A stretch of DNA of 64,000 nt from JASHPR01 sp963833885 (GCA_963833885.1 CAWHZU010000013.1:1-64000); one strand, 5' to 3'; positions 17,935 through 28,455 are shown, numbered from the stretch's first letter. Notes: generated by a model not told the origin, from the letters alone. A program made the numbers and translations.

Positions 17935-20010
17935 TCAGCTCTCTCTCTGCGTAATCACCAAGTGGCCGGTCTCGTTGACCCGGACGTCCTGGTCCGAGCC
18001 GACGATCGTGGTCGCGGTGTCCTCGAGGATCACCGCCGGGCCGGTCATCCAGATGCCAGCTGGCAGCCGGTCGCGGGTGTAGAAGCCGTGGTCACACGGC
18101 ATCTCGCGGACCAAGTCGTACGCCTGCGCGACGAAGTCGGGCTCGAGCCGGTCGCCGTCTTTCCAGTCGTCGCCAGGGCCGGTCACCTGGACTGGCCTGC
18201 GCCCCGAGCCGGTCGCGTGCACCCGCAGCGTGACGACCTCGGCCTGGCCCGAGATCACGTGCCCGTAGTGGTTCAGGTGCTCGTGGTCGAGCAGTTCCCG
18301 GATATCCGGCACGCTCGCCCCGCTGGGCACCGGAACGGTCAGCGTGTGCTCCTGCCGCCGGTAGCGCAGATCGGCCAGCCGGGTGATCCCGATCTCCTCG
18401 TCGGGGACGCCCTGCGCCTGCAACGTCCGCGTTGCGGTGTCCTCAAGCTCCGCGAAGACCGGCTCGAGCTCGCCCCACATGACCTCGTCGAGCGGTCGTA
18501 TCACCGTCTGCGACACGTCGTGCTGAAGATCGGACACGAGCATTCCCCATGCGGACAGCGCGCCGGCCGCGGCGGGAACGATGACGCCGCGCAGCCGCAT
18601 CTCCCGCATGATCATCGGGCCGAGCATCGGGCCGAACCCGCCGAACGCGACCAGGTGGAAGTCCCTGGGATCCAGGCCGCGCTCGATCGTGATCTCGCGC
18701 AGCGCGCCGACGGTGCGGCTGACCGCGACCCTGAAGATACCGGCGGCGGTCTGGTCGATGCCCAGGCCGAGTTGGCCGGCGAGGTTGTCGGTGAGCGCCT
18801 TCGAGCCGCGGGGACCGATATCTCCATGCGGCCGGCCAGGAAGTTCTGCGGACGCAGGTATCCGAGCGCCGCGGCGGCGTCGGTAAGCGTCGCGTCGGAG
18901 CCGCCCCGCAGGTAGCAGCTCGGCCCCGGCACGGCGCCCGCGCTCTCCGGGCCGACCTTGAGGAAGCCGTCGTCCACGTGCGCGATCGAGCCGCCTCCCG
19001 CGCCGATCGTGCGCAGGTCGAAGACCGGCCCGAGCATCGGCATGTGCTCGAGCTTCGCCTCATAGGCCTGGGCCGGGCCGCCGGCGTGGATCACGCAGGA
19101 GTCCAGGCTGGTGCCGCCGACGTCGAAGGAGATCAGGTGACCCTGGCCGGACTGGGCGGCGATGTACGAGGTCGCGGCGATGCCGCCGGCGGCCTGAGAA
19201 CAGGCTCGCCAGCGGCGCCTCGCGAGCGAACGACGCGCTCATCGCGCCGCCGGACGACCGCATGACCCAGAACGAGCCACGGAAGCCGCGCCGCCGCAGC
19301 TCGGACTCGAGCTTCTCCAGGTACCTGTCGATCAGCGGCCTGATGTAGGCGGCGATCACCGTAGAGCTGGTGCGCTCGTACTCCCGGTACTCCCTGGCGA
19401 CGTCGACGGACAAGGTGACCGGTACCTGCGGGAACTCGTCCTTGATGATCTCCCGGACCCGCAGCTCATGCGCCGGGTTGGCGTAGGAGTGCAAGAAACA
19501 CACGGCGAGGGACTCCAGCCCGCAGTCGGTGACCAGGTACTGGGCCGCCTGCCTGGCCTCCGCCTCGTCAAGTGCCATGGCGACCGCTCCGCGGGCGTCG
19601 ATCCGGCCGGTGACCGTCGCGATGTGCCGGCGGGAGATCAGCGGCCTCGGCCGGACGCCCTGCAGGTCGTACATCTGGCGCTCGGGCACGTCGCCCCGGC
19701 CGATCTCGAGCACGTCACGGAAGCCCGCGTTGGTGATCAGGCCGGTCGCCGCCCCGCGCCGCTGCAGCACCGCATTGAGCCCCAGCGTTGTCCCGTGCAT
19801 GAACACGGTAACCTCATCGAGCGGCACAGGCAGCCCGAGAACCGCCTCGACCACGCCGACGGCAGGGTCGTCCGGGGTATTCGAGGTCTTGTGCACCCGG
19901 ACCTGCCCGGTGGACTCGTCGAGCGCCACCGCGTCGACGAACGTCCCGCCGATATCGACCGCTATCCGGTACGGCCCTGCTCCGAACGCAGCGGTCGTGT
20001 TTACGGACAC
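17935..20010 (-). pseudogene. hyuA: Hydantoinase/oxoprolinase subunit A, two frameshifts
   Basis: About 690 codons from GTG 20010, overlapping the amidohydrolase stop by 10 bases. The Hydant_A_N ATP-binding start RIAVDIGGTFVDAVALDE, FMHGTTLGLNAVLQRRGA and the Hydantoinase_A block ending SSGGAMSASFAREAPLASLF are in the first frame. Near 19196 the frame changes and continues AAGGIAATSYIAAQSGQGH, DVGGTSLDS and TIGAGGGSIAHVDDG. Near 18823 it changes again and continues GSKALTDNLAGQLG, FGGFGPMLGP and the C-terminal domain to a TGA at 17935. The enzyme couples ATP hydrolysis to ring opening with HyuB, which starts 3 bases later. Every motif is present, so the indels are recent or artefactual. Confidence 0.86.
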
Positions 20011-21182
20011 TTGGCCACCCTTCCTTGCGCCATGACGAACGTCGGCTGGCCGAGCAGCCGCAGATCGGCCGTTGGATCGCCGGGCACGGCGATCAGGTCG
20101 GCAGCCATGCCTGGCGCGATCACGCCGGTGACGCCGTCCAAGCCGCACAGCTTCGCGGCGTTGACGGTCGCGGCCTGGATCACGCCGAGCGCGGAAAGCC
20201 CGGCCTGGGCCATGAGCGACATCTCCCGCACCACGACCGTGGCATCGCCGTCGATCGGCGCACCCGGCGGGAAGTCCGTGCCGTTGACCAGGGTGACGCC
20301 GGCCTCGATGGCATAGCGGATGCTGTCCATGTGCCGGTCGGCTATCTGCGCGGACTTCTCGATCGACGCCGTGGGGAACCGGTTGGCCCGCTTGAAGTCC
20401 GGGCTGTGCGTGACGCACAGGGTCGGCGTGATGAACGCGCCTCGCTCCGCGACGAGCGCGGCCGTCGGGGGGTCGAGCAGGTATACGTGCTCGAAGCTGC
20501 GTACACCTTGCTCCAGCGCCATCTGGATGGCCCTCGGCGCGCCGGAATGCGCGACCACGTACTTGCCGTACTGCTCGGCTGCGCGGACCGCCCCGCGCAT
20601 CTCCTCCGCCGTCATCTCGCTCGCGTCTAGGTCCTCCTCGTCGGATCTGGCCAGCCCGCCGGAGATGAAGATCTTGATGTGATCCGCACCCGCCTCAAGC
20701 TGCTCGGCGGCGCGGTCGAAGAACGCGGCTTCCCCCTCGGCGTAGACGCAGCCGACGCCCTTGCCGTGTCCTTCCGGTGTCGAGACCGCCTGGCCCGCGC
20801 CGACGATGCGCGGACCGACGAACCACTCCTGCTGCATGGCGTCCCGCAGGACCAGGTCCACCGCGTGCTGCTCGTGCACGCACCTGACCGTGGTCACCCC
20901 GGCGGCCAGCGCGTCTTTCGCCCGCTGCGCGGCCCGGAACGCGGTCAGCGCCGGGTTCTCCTGCTCGTCGGTCTCGGCCAGTGGGAACACGATCGACAGG
21001 TGGGTGTGGCAGCTGATCAGCCCAGGCATCAGCGTTGCCCCGCCGAGATCGATGGCCCCGGCGCCGCCCGGCGGGTCACCGTGCCTGACTTCCGCGATCG
21101 AGCTTCCCTCGACGTTCAGGCTCATCCCGGGCTGGGCGTCGCCGGTCCGGACGTCGAGAAGGGTGCAGTCAGTCAGCCACAT
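20001..21182 (-). CDS. Metal-dependent amidohydrolase
   Basis: 393 residues from ATG 21182 (GGAG 5 bases upstream), preferred to the 21236 start. Amidohydrolase superfamily features: LMPGLISCHTHLSIVF with the H-x-H metal pair, HIKIFISGGLA with the bridging Lys, VVAHSGAPRAIQMAL and FEHVYLLDPP with metal His residues, and LVNGTDFPPGAP with the catalytic Asp. It resembles imidazolonepropionase/prolidase-type enzymes of broad substrate range. It is the first gene of the minus-strand operon running to pucR, so I infer it opens or trims the cyclic amide substrate with HyuAB. The frame is intact. Confidence 0.9.
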   Translation of the reverse strand: MWLTDCTLLDVRTGDAQPGMSLNVEGSSIAEVRHGDPPGGAGAIDLGGATLMPGLISCHTHLSIVFPLAETDEQENPALTAFRAAQRAKDALAAGVTTVRCVHEQHAVDLVLRDAMQQEWFVGPRIVGAGQAVSTPEGHGKGVGCVYAEGEAAFFDRAAEQLEAGADHIKIFISGGLARSDEEDLDASEMTAEEMRGAVRAAEQYGKYVVAHSGAPRAIQMALEQGVRSFEHVYLLDPPTAALVAERGAFITPTLCVTHSPDFKRANRFPTASIEKSAQIADRHMDSIRYAIEAGVTLVNGTDFPPGAPIDGDATVVVREMSLMAQAGLSALGVIQAATVNAAKLCGLDGVTGVIAPGMAADLIAVPGDPTADLRLLGQPTFVMAQGRVAKCP

Positions 21183-21313
21183 ACAAACTCCATCGCGAGA
21201 TCGGACGTGCCGACCTTCGCGACGGCGCCCCCCCAAGTGGTGCGGTTGCGACGAGTGCGGCCCTGAACAACTCGGATGGTATGGGCCGGGGTATACCGAA
21301 CGCCCCGTTCAAG

Positions 21314-21325
21314 TTGTAAAGACAA
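21314..21325. promoter_or_regulatory. TTGT-N4-ACAA inverted repeat in divergent promoter region
   Basis: The 205-base gap between the two divergent catabolic operons contains TTGTAAAGACAA, a 4-base inverted repeat with a 4-base spacer, in its most AT-rich part. A GTATAC palindrome lies about 20 bases away. It is a plausible PucR-family operator by position only; the half-sites are short. Confidence 0.3.
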
Positions 21326-21387
21326 TTCAGCGCTGTGCATACACATTGCGCCTGGTGCGGGCGTTAGCCGCGGTAGATGCTCGGGCC

Positions 21388-22833
21388 ATGGCGAGCGCCG
21401 AGTACGTGACCGCGCGCGACGAACTCGAGCATCGGCGCACGCGCACCGACCAGTTCAGTGTGACCGGATCGGGCGACCTGCTCGTCGAGCAGTGCCGAGC
21501 GGCCGACCTAGTTGAGCGTTTCGGATCCCCGCTGTTCGTGGTCAGCGAGACAACTCTGCGCGAGAACTACCGGCGCTTCCACGCGGCGTTCGGCAGCCAG
21601 TGGCCGGGCACGGTCAGGGTGTTCTACGCGATCAAGTCCAACAACAACCTGGCCGTGCGCACGATCCTCAGCGACGAGGGCGCGGCAGGGGAGTGCTTCG
21701 GGGCCGCGGAGCTGCTGGCCACGCTGGCGGGCGGGGCCGATCCCGCGCAGGTCGCGATCAACGGCAGCAACAAGACCGCGCAGGACCTCGGGCTCGCGGT
21801 CGAGCATGGTGTGGTCGTGAACCTCGACGGCGAGGACGAATGCCAGCGGCTCGCCGAGGCCGCGCGCGCGGCCGGCCGCCGGGTCCGGGTCAACCTCCGG
21901 CTCAAGGTGGCGCCGCCGCAGCTCGACGAACTGGCCAGCGACACGTACCGGCTGTCCGCAGGGGAACTGCGGCAGGACGTCCTGCGGGAGAAGTGGGGCT
22001 TCTCCCCGGAGCGCGCGGTACCGCTGATCAAGGAGATCCTGGCCACGGATGAGCTGCAGCTTCTCGGCTACCACCTGCATATCCCCAGGGCCTGCCAGGA
22101 GCCCGAGCTGCACGCCTCGTGCGGCAGCGCCCTGGTCCAGGCCGTCGCCGACCTGACCGCCAAGACCGGGTTCACGCCGTCGGTGCTGGACATCGGTGGC
22201 GGCTGGGCGCGCGAGCGGGATCCCGAGTCGCGGTCGCTGGATCCGAACCCGTTCACCGTCGAGGACTACGCGGACGAGATGTGCCAGGCCATGCTCGCTG
22301 AGCTGAGCGTGGCCTCGATGCCGGTCCCCGAGCTGTGGGTCGAGCCCGGCCGCTACCTGGTCGGCAACGCGGCGGTCCTGCTGGCGACCGTCGGGGCGAT
22401 CAAGCGGGACGTCGGCCACGCCTGGGTCAACGTGGACGCGAGCACGAACCTGTTTGCCCGCATCGATTCCCGCGGATGCCGGCACGTGGTGCTGCCAGCG
22501 ACCGGGATGGACCGGCCGTTCGCCGAGGAAGTACGGGTGGTCGGCCCGGTCTGCGTGGAGTCCCTGCTGGCTGGCGGGCGCCAGGTGCCGCGGCTGGGCC
22601 GGGACGAGGTGCTGGTGGTCCTCGACGCCGGCATGTACGCGGAGTCCGCGGCGAACCAGTTCAACGGGATGCCGCGGCCCGCCACGGTGCTGGTCTGCGG
22701 CGACCAGGCCGACGTCATCCGCGAGCGGGAGACCTTCGCCGACGTGTTCCGCGCCAACCGGATCCCCGGTCGGCTGGCGGGGAGCACGGGGCCGCGCGAG
22801 GTGCTGAGTCAGCTGGTTCCTGATGGCTCGTGA
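21388..22833 (+). CDS. PLP-dependent decarboxylase/racemase (LysA-like, fold type III)
   Basis: 481 residues from ATG 21388. The TIM-barrel PLP lysine lies in FYAIKSNNN (K83). The phosphate-binding glycines are in SVLDIGGGWARER, and the C-terminal beta domain carries ELWVEPGRYLVGNA and LDAGMYAES. Diaminopimelate decarboxylase normally has a C-E-S-x-D motif near the end; here GPVCVESLLAGG keeps the Cys-Glu-Ser but lacks the Asp position, so activity on another amino acid is likely. Being first in the plus-strand operon, it probably acts on an amino acid released by the hydantoinase side. No clear ribosome-binding site precedes the ATG. Confidence 0.82.
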   Translation: MASAEYVTARDELEHRRTRTDQFSVTGSGDLLVEQCRAADLVERFGSPLFVVSETTLRENYRRFHAAFGSQWPGTVRVFYAIKSNNNLAVRTILSDEGAAGECFGAAELLATLAGGADPAQVAINGSNKTAQDLGLAVEHGVVVNLDGEDECQRLAEAARAAGRRVRVNLRLKVAPPQLDELASDTYRLSAGELRQDVLREKWGFSPERAVPLIKEILATDELQLLGYHLHIPRACQEPELHASCGSALVQAVADLTAKTGFTPSVLDIGGGWARERDPESRSLDPNPFTVEDYADEMCQAMLAELSVASMPVPELWVEPGRYLVGNAAVLLATVGAIKRDVGHAWVNVDASTNLFARIDSRGCRHVVLPATGMDRPFAEEVRVVGPVCVESLLAGGRQVPRLGRDEVLVVLDAGMYAESAANQFNGMPRPATVLVCGDQADVIRERETFADVFRANRIPGRLAGSTGPREVLSQLVPDGS

Positions 22834-23665
22834 GACCTGGCCGGAGGTCCCGCCCGGTGGCCCGGCGCTGGTCTCGGCGCTCGGCCTGGTTCGCCGCGGG
22901 CGGGTGTGGGAGCTGAGCCACGATCTCTTCGCGGGCATGCCGTCGCATCCCAACCATGCGCCGTTCAGCATGAAGCTCGTCCAGCGACACGGGGACAGGT
23001 ACCGCGACGGCGGCTACAGCGCGGCCAACGAGGTGATCACGATGAGCGGGCACCATGGCACGCACATCGACGCGCTCGGCCACGTGTCGGTCGGCGGGCT
23101 GCTGTTCGGCGGCGTCCCGGTGGCGGACGTCCAGGTCGGCGACTCCGGCCTCACCACGCGGCACGTGGCGGAGCTTCCCCCGTTCATCGGGCGGGCGGTG
23201 GTTATCGACGTACCGGGCAGCCAGGGACGTGAGCAGCTTGATCCCGGCGAGGAGGTGTCCGTCGCCGACCTAGAGGGCGCGCTCGGCGCGGCTGGCGCCG
23301 GCGTCGAGCCAGGCGACGCCGTGCTGATCCGCACCGGGTGGGGCGCCAGGTGGCCGGACCAGGACCGGTTCTTCCCCGCCGGGGGCGACCAACCGGGCCC
23401 GGGCGAGACCGCCGCCCGGTGGCTTGCCGATCAGCGGGTCGGCGTCGTGGGCAGCGACACGATGGCGTTCGAGCACGCGCTCGCGGCGCGGAACGCGATG
23501 CCGGTGCACAGCCTGATGCTCCGCGAGGCCGGCATCCCGATCCTGGAGAAACTGCGGCTCGAGGAGATAACCGCGGCCGGGGTCACCGTGTGCCTCCTGA
23601 TCGTCCTGCCGCTGCTAGTCCGCGGCGCCACGGGATGCCCGGTGCGCGCCGTCGCGCTCGACTGA
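22823..23665 (+). CDS. Cyclase-family (kynurenine-formamidase-like) hydrolase
   Basis: 280 residues, overlapping the preceding gene by 11 bases. The zinc motif H-x-G-T-H-x-D is present as HHGTHIDALGH (H77-H87). DVQVGDSGLT, GRAVVIDVPG and DAVLIRTGWG are typical of the PF04199 cyclase family, which includes arylformamidases and isatin hydrolases. Such enzymes open cyclic or formyl amides, consistent with an amide-breakdown pathway. A second, longer family member lies at 55503-56474. Confidence 0.88.
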   Translation: MARETWPEVPPGGPALVSALGLVRRGRVWELSHDLFAGMPSHPNHAPFSMKLVQRHGDRYRDGGYSAANEVITMSGHHGTHIDALGHVSVGGLLFGGVPVADVQVGDSGLTTRHVAELPPFIGRAVVIDVPGSQGREQLDPGEEVSVADLEGALGAAGAGVEPGDAVLIRTGWGARWPDQDRFFPAGGDQPGPGETAARWLADQRVGVVGSDTMAFEHALAARNAMPVHSLMLREAGIPILEKLRLEEITAAGVTVCLLIVLPLLVRGATGCPVRAVALD

Positions 23666-23667
23666 CC

Positions 23668-24804
23668 ATGAACACGACTGACGTGCTGATCATCGGCGGC
23701 GGCCTGGCCGGCTGCGCGGCAGCGTGTCACCTGGCGGCCAGCGGAGTCGAGACCACGCTAGTGGAACGCGGAGGGCTGAACCGCGCCGCTTCCGGCACCA
23801 ATGCCGGCAGCATGCACTTCCAGTTGCGCCTGGCACGACCAGATCTCGCCGGCTCGCGGGCAGCTCATCCGCGGCGGGCTCGCCGAGTGGCGCTCAATCG
23901 GAGCAGGAGTTCGGTCCCGCCATCGGCATGCGGATGGACGGCGGCCTGATGGTGGCCGAAACGCCGGACGAACTCGCGCGGCTGCACGCCAAGATCAAGA
24001 CCGAGCGCGAACTCGGCCTGACCTCCGAGGTTCTGCAGGGCCGTGAGCTCGCCGACCTCGCTCCCGCGCTGGCCACGGACCTGGCGGGCGCAACCTTCTG
24101 CCCCGAGGAGGGGCTGGTGAACCCGCTGCTGGCCACCGGTGCGTTCGCGTCGGCGGCATGCGGCCACGGCGCCGACATCAGGACTGGATGCGAGGTCAGA
24201 GCGGTCGACGCGACCGGCAGCGGCGGGATTCATCGTTCATACCCGGACCGGCCCGCTGCGGGCATCACGGGTCGTCAACGCGGCCGGAGCCTGGGCCGGC
24301 AGGATTGCCCGGCTCGCCGGGGTGCCCATCCCGCTGACCGGCGGAGTGCAGATGGTATCGGCGACGGCGCGGCAGCCCCCGGTGCTGGCTCAGCTCGTGC
24401 AGCACGCGGCCAGGGCGTTGACCCTGAAGCAGACAATGGACGGCACGTTCCTCGTCGGCGGCGGCTGGTCCGGTGCTGTGCCGCGCGGCGGGCCGCGGCC
24501 CCGCTGGGAGAGCCTCGCGGGAAACGCGTTCCTGGCTTGCCGGGTGGTGCCGGGCCTCCGGGCGGCCACGCTGCTGAGGAGCTGGACCGGCACGATCGCG
24601 ATGACGCCCGACCGGCTGCCGGTCGCGGGCGAGTCCGCCCGGCGGCCGGGATGGTTCTCCCTGGTCGTGCCCAGAGGGGCGGCGGGCTATACGGTCACGC
24701 CGTACCTGGCGCGCCTGCTCGCCAGCGACATTGCCAAGGGCGGCAAGGGCGGCTCGGTCACGCCCAGCGAGTTCAGCCCCGATCGGTGGTCGGCGGATGG
24801 GTGA
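23668..24804 (+). pseudogene. FAD-dependent amine oxidoreductase (DAO/HcnC-LhpB-like), three frameshifts
   Basis: About 379 codons from ATG 23668. The N-terminus has the Rossmann FAD motif VLIIGGGLAGCAAACHLA and SGTNAGSMHFQL. Frame changes near 23832, 23900 and 24225 must be bridged to read ISPARGQLIRGGLAEW, GPAIGMRMDGGLMVAETP, the central domain, and finally SRVVNAAGAWAGRIA and MDGTFLVGGGWSG. It would be the substrate-oxidising beta subunit of a three-part dehydrogenase with the next two genes (HcnABC, opine oxidase or D-hydroxyproline dehydrogenase type). Total length and motif order are normal, so the damage is recent or artefactual. Confidence 0.82.
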
Positions 24805-25075
24805 GCTAACGAGCGTGACGTTTACGTTCAACGGCGCCCCGTGCCAGGCCACGCCGGGCGAGTCACTCGCGGCTGCGCTGCAGTCGTCGGGGGTCAGGTC
24901 GCTGCGGCGCAGCCGACGGACCGGGGAGCCCAGGGGCGTCTACTGCGGCATCGGCCTGTGCTTCGACTGCATCGTGACCGTGGACGGTCGGCCTAACACC
25001 CGGGCGTGCATGACCCTGGCCGAGGATGGCATGCGGGTGGAATCGCCGGCGGCCTCGATTGGCCAGCAAACATGA
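24797..25075 (+). CDS. (2Fe-2S)-binding subunit (HcnA/LhpF-like)
   Basis: 92 residues from ATG 24797, overlapping the previous frame by 8 bases. A ferredoxin-like [2Fe-2S] site is visible: C50-GIGL-C55-FD-C58 and C71 in NTRACMTLAEDG, with C-x4-C-x2-C-x12-C spacing. In HcnABC, sarcosine-oxidase-like and D-hydroxyproline dehydrogenase complexes this small subunit passes electrons between two flavin subunits. Its stop overlaps the next start as ATGA, which fits fixed stoichiometry. The frame is intact. Confidence 0.9.
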   Translation: MGELTSVTFTFNGAPCQATPGESLAAALQSSGVRSLRRSRRTGEPRGVYCGIGLCFDCIVTVDGRPNTRACMTLAEDGMRVESPAASIGQQT

Positions 25076-26560
25076 CCGTGGACCATGCCGATCTCGCCGC
25101 CGACGTCGATCTCGTCGTCGTCGGCGGCGGTCCGGCCGGGCTGGCTGCCGCGCTCGAGGCCGACCGCTGTGGCGTCAGCACCCGGCTGATCGACGACCGG
25201 CCGACGCTCGGCGGCCAGATCTTCCGCCAGCCGTCGCCGTCGCTGCCGGGCCGCCGCGTGCTCACCACCGAACCCGAACACGCGCGCGGACTCGCGTTGC
25301 TGTCACGCTTGCGCCAGACCCGGGTGCAGCAGGTGACCAGCGCGACCGTCGTCGACATATCTCCGGGCGGCCCGTTCCGGATCCAGTATGTCCGCGGCGA
25401 CCGGACCGATTCGGTGCGTGCCCGCCAGGTGATCCTGGCCACCGGCGCCTACGACAGACCGGTGGCCCTGCCGGGGTGGACGCTGCCCGGCGTGGTGGCC
25501 GCGGGCGGGGCACAGGCCATGGCCAAGAGCCACGGCGTGCTGCCCGGCCGGCGCGTGGTCCTGGCCGGCTCGGGGCCGCTGCTGCTCACGTTCGCGGTCC
25601 AGCTGCACCGATGGGGGGTACAGGTCGCGGCCGTCACCGAGCTGGCCCGGCCGCGTGCGCGGGACCTGGCCGCGCTGGCCCGGCGGGGCGTGTTGGCCCC
25701 GGACTATATCCGCCAGGGGCTGCAGTACGCCGCGTACCTCGCGGCGCACCGGGTCCCGGTGCATTTCCGCACACGGGTCACCCGCATCCTCGGCCCGGAG
25801 CAGGTGACAGGGGTGACCCTCTCCCGGGTAGACCACGGTGGCCGCCCGCTGGCCGGCTCGGACCGCACGGTCCAGGCCGACTGCGTCTGCCTCGGCTACG
25901 GGCTCGTCCCTTCGCCGGAACTCGCCAGGCTGTCCGGCTGCGAGATGGTGCCCGACCTGGAGCGGGCCATGAACGTGCCCGCCCGCGGCGCGCTGCTGGA
26001 GACGTCCGTGCCCGGCCTGTTCGCGGCCGGTGACGGCGTGGCCGTCCGCGGGTCGGCCGTGGCCCTCCTCGAAGGGCAGATCGCCGGGCTTGCCGTCGGC
26101 CGCAACCTGGGCCGGGGGACCGGGGAGCGGTTCGAGCAGCGGCTGCGGCCACTCCGGGCGCGCCTCGGCCGCAGCCTCGCGTTCCAGGCGGCGCTATCCG
26201 CCGTGTACCCGGCCGCGATCTCGGGCTGCGACCTGGCCACGGCCGAAACCGTGCTCTGCCGGTGCGAGGAGGTGACCTGCGGCGAAGCTGTCCGCCGCGA
26301 TCGCGGCCGCCGCACCGCTTGCCGACGCCAGCGTGGTGAAGGGCATGACCCGTGCCGGGATGGGGCTGTGCCAGGGCCGCATGTGCGCGGCCAGCGTGTA
26401 CGAGCTGATCGCGAGCGCCACCGGGGCCGCGGTCACCGCGGTGAGCGCGTTCACACCTCGCCCGCCTGCCCGCCCGGTGCCGTTCGGGGCGGTGGCCAGC
26501 CGGGTCGACTACGACGGCGGCGACGGCGATATCCCCGAAGATCCGGACTGCATAAGTTGA
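25072..26560 (+). CDS. FAD/NAD(P)-dependent oxidoreductase (HcnB/LhpE-like), one frameshift
   Basis: About 495 codons. An N-terminal FAD motif (LVVVGGGPAGLAAALEA) and a second nucleotide-binding fold (RVVLAGSGPLLLTFAVQL) show a pyridine-nucleotide-disulfide oxidoreductase layout. A later GLFAAGDGVAVRG binds the flavin ribityl. The C-terminus has a BFD-like [2Fe-2S] site split by a frameshift near 26286: LCRCEEVTCGE in the first frame, GMGLCQGRMCAASVYEL in the other, ending at 26560. Unrepaired, the first frame runs to 26586 with a nonsense tail. It is the alpha subunit of the three-part dehydrogenase. Confidence 0.88.
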
Positions 26561-26582
26561 GCGCTACCAGCAGGAGGCCACC

Positions 26583-27521
26583 ATGAGTCACGATTCCCCA
26601 GTGGAAGGGGTACTGGGCGGCGAGCCCGACACCGTTCGGCGCCGACGGCGGCATCGAGACCGAATGGCTGGATGAAACCATCCGCTACTTCCTGTCCCAG
26701 GGAGTGCACGGGCTGCTGATCAACGGCTCAAGCGGCGAGTGGTTCTCCCAGTCGATCGCGGAACGCCGCGCCGTAGCCGAAACGGCAGTGCGGGCCGTCG
26801 GTGAAAGTGTCCCCGTCGTCATCGGATGCACAGCATTGCAGCCCCATGAGGTAACCGAGCTTGCCGAGCATGCGCAGCGCATCGGCGCCGATGGGATTCT
26901 GGTCAGCCCACCGCCGTACCTGCGGCTGAGCCAGGACGACATCGTCGCGTTCTTCGAATTCATCACCGCCGCCACGCCGATGCCGGTGATGGTCTACAAC
27001 ATTCCGCGCCGGTCCGGCACCGTGATCGAAGCCTCGACCGCCGGAAGGCTCGCCGATGTGCGGGGCGTGGTGGCGCTGAAGAATTCAGCCCCGGACGAGG
27101 ATTTCTTCCCGACGCTCGAGCTGGTGGCCGACAAGATTCTTGTGTTTGGCGGAAACCTGTTCTCGCCGCGTGGCATCGGTGAGATCGCGGCGCGGCGCGG
27201 ATCAGGCTACGTCGGCGGGTGGGAACTGCTGGGCAGGAAGTTGCCGGGGTGTTCGAGGCCGCATGGCGCGGCGACATCGCCGAGGCGGAGCGGCTGGCCG
27301 CGCAGGAGCGTGCCCTGGACGCGCAACTCTGGGACAAGCGCAAGAACCCCAAGTTCGGGCGCTCGTTCAACGCCCAGCTCAAGGCCGCCCTGGGGCTCCT
27401 GGGCGTTCCGGCCGGTCTGCCGCGGCCGCCGCTGCTGCCGCTCGACGACGAGGCGGCGCTGCGGGATCTCGGCCAGGTGCTGGCCGGTGCGGGTATACCG
27501 CTCGCGAAGACCGCGGCGTGA
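26583..27521 (+). pseudogene. DapA-family lyase/aldolase, two frameshifts
   Basis: About 312 codons, with AGGAGG 6 bases before ATG 26583. Reading starts MSHDS, shifts frame in the CCCC at 26596-26599 to WKGYWAASPTPFGADGG, continues through LLINGSSGEWFSQS, VYNIPRRSG (catalytic Tyr) and VVALKNSAPD (Schiff-base Lys), and shifts again near 27220 to GTAGQEVAGVFEAAW. Family members cleave or form 2-keto acids; one branch is the pyrroline-hydroxycarboxylate deaminase of hydroxyproline breakdown, which often accompanies an HcnABC-like dehydrogenase. That link is inference. The gene is convergent with, and overlapped by, the aldo/keto reductase frame. Confidence 0.82.
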
Positions 27522-28455
27522 GCCAGCGCCGAGACGTCCGCGTGTCATCCGCTGGCGGCCGGGCGCGCGAGGCTAAGTCCAGGTCGGCCGCCTCGCGCGG
27601 GCTGCTCAGCGCGGCGTACTGCTCGTCGGTTAGCTCGACGCGCGCGCTGGCCAGGTTCTCTTCCAGGTGCGCCAGCGATGCGGTGCCCGGGATCGGCAGC
27701 AGCACGGGTGACCGGCGCAGCAGCCAGGCCAGCGCCAGTTGCACCGGAGTCAGGCCCGCGTTGCGGGCCAGGGCCGCGAGCGGTCCGTCCCGGCCGGCCA
27801 GCCGTCCCGTGTCGAGCGGGAACCACGGGATAAACCCAAGCCCTTCCTGCTCGCAGTAGCCGAGCACATCCTCAAATTCGCGGTTAAGGAGATTGTAGGG
27901 ATTCTGGACCGAAACGACGGGGGCGATACGCTGCGCCTCGATGATCTCGGCGACAGTCACTTTCGACAATCCGATGTGCTTTATTTTGCCTTCGCGCCGC
28001 ATCTCTGCGAGCACGCCGATCTGCTCTGCCGTCGGGACGTTGGGATCGATGCGGTGAAGCTGATATAGGTCAATCCTTTCCAGCTTGAGCCGCCGCAGGC
28101 TCATCTCGACGCACTGCCGCAGATACTCGGGGCGCCCGACCGGATGCCACTGATCAGGTCCGGTCCGGACCAATCCACCCTTCGTTGCGATCGTCACGCC
28201 GTCGTAGGGGTGAAGGCTCTGGGCAATCAGTTCCTCGCTGACAAACGGGCCGTACGAGTCGGCCGTGTCGATGAAATCAACACCGAGTTCGACCGCGCGG
28301 CGCAAGAGCGCCACTGCGGCTTCACGGTCGGCAGGCTCGCCCCACACTCCGGCGCCAGTAAGCCTGTTGGTCCCCAATCCGAGTCTTGTGATCGGGTGGT
28401 CGCCGCCCAGCGAGAACATCTTGCCTGCCGCAGTCTCGATGCGATCACACGCCAT
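27379..28455 (-). CDS. Aldo/keto reductase, probably read through at its 3' end
   Basis: 358 residues. The AKR barrel is clear: ITRLGLGTNRLTG, VDFIDTADSYG (Asp, Tyr), VTIATKGG (Lys), LYQLHRIDPN (His) and LLPIPGTASLAHLEENL. The family normally ends soon after ELTDEQYAALS. Here about 65 low-complexity residues rich in Arg, Pro and Ala follow and overlap the convergent DapA-like gene by 143 bases. I think the true stop was bypassed by an indel near 27550-27600, consistent with the frameshifts next door. It probably reduces a small aldehyde or ketone with NADPH. Confidence 0.82.
   Translation of the reverse strand: MACDRIETAAGKMFSLGGDHPITRLGLGTNRLTGAGVWGEPADREAAVALLRRAVELGVDFIDTADSYGPFVSEELIAQSLHPYDGVTIATKGGLVRTGPDQWHPVGRPEYLRQCVEMSLRRLKLERIDLYQLHRIDPNVPTAEQIGVLAEMRREGKIKHIGLSKVTVAEIIEAQRIAPVVSVQNPYNLLNREFEDVLGYCEQEGLGFIPWFPLDTGRLAGRDGPLAALARNAGLTPVQLALAWLLRRSPVLLPIPGTASLAHLEENLASARVELTDEQYAALSSPREAADLDLASRARPPADDTRTSRRWLTPRSSRAVYPHRPAPGRDPAAPPRRRAAAAAAAADRPERPGAPGRP

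Noticed and set aside
20761..21387. N-terminal 209-residue extension of the LysA-like frame
   Set aside because: It is antisense to the amidohydrolase and crosses the divergent promoter region; the PLP-enzyme family begins after 21388.
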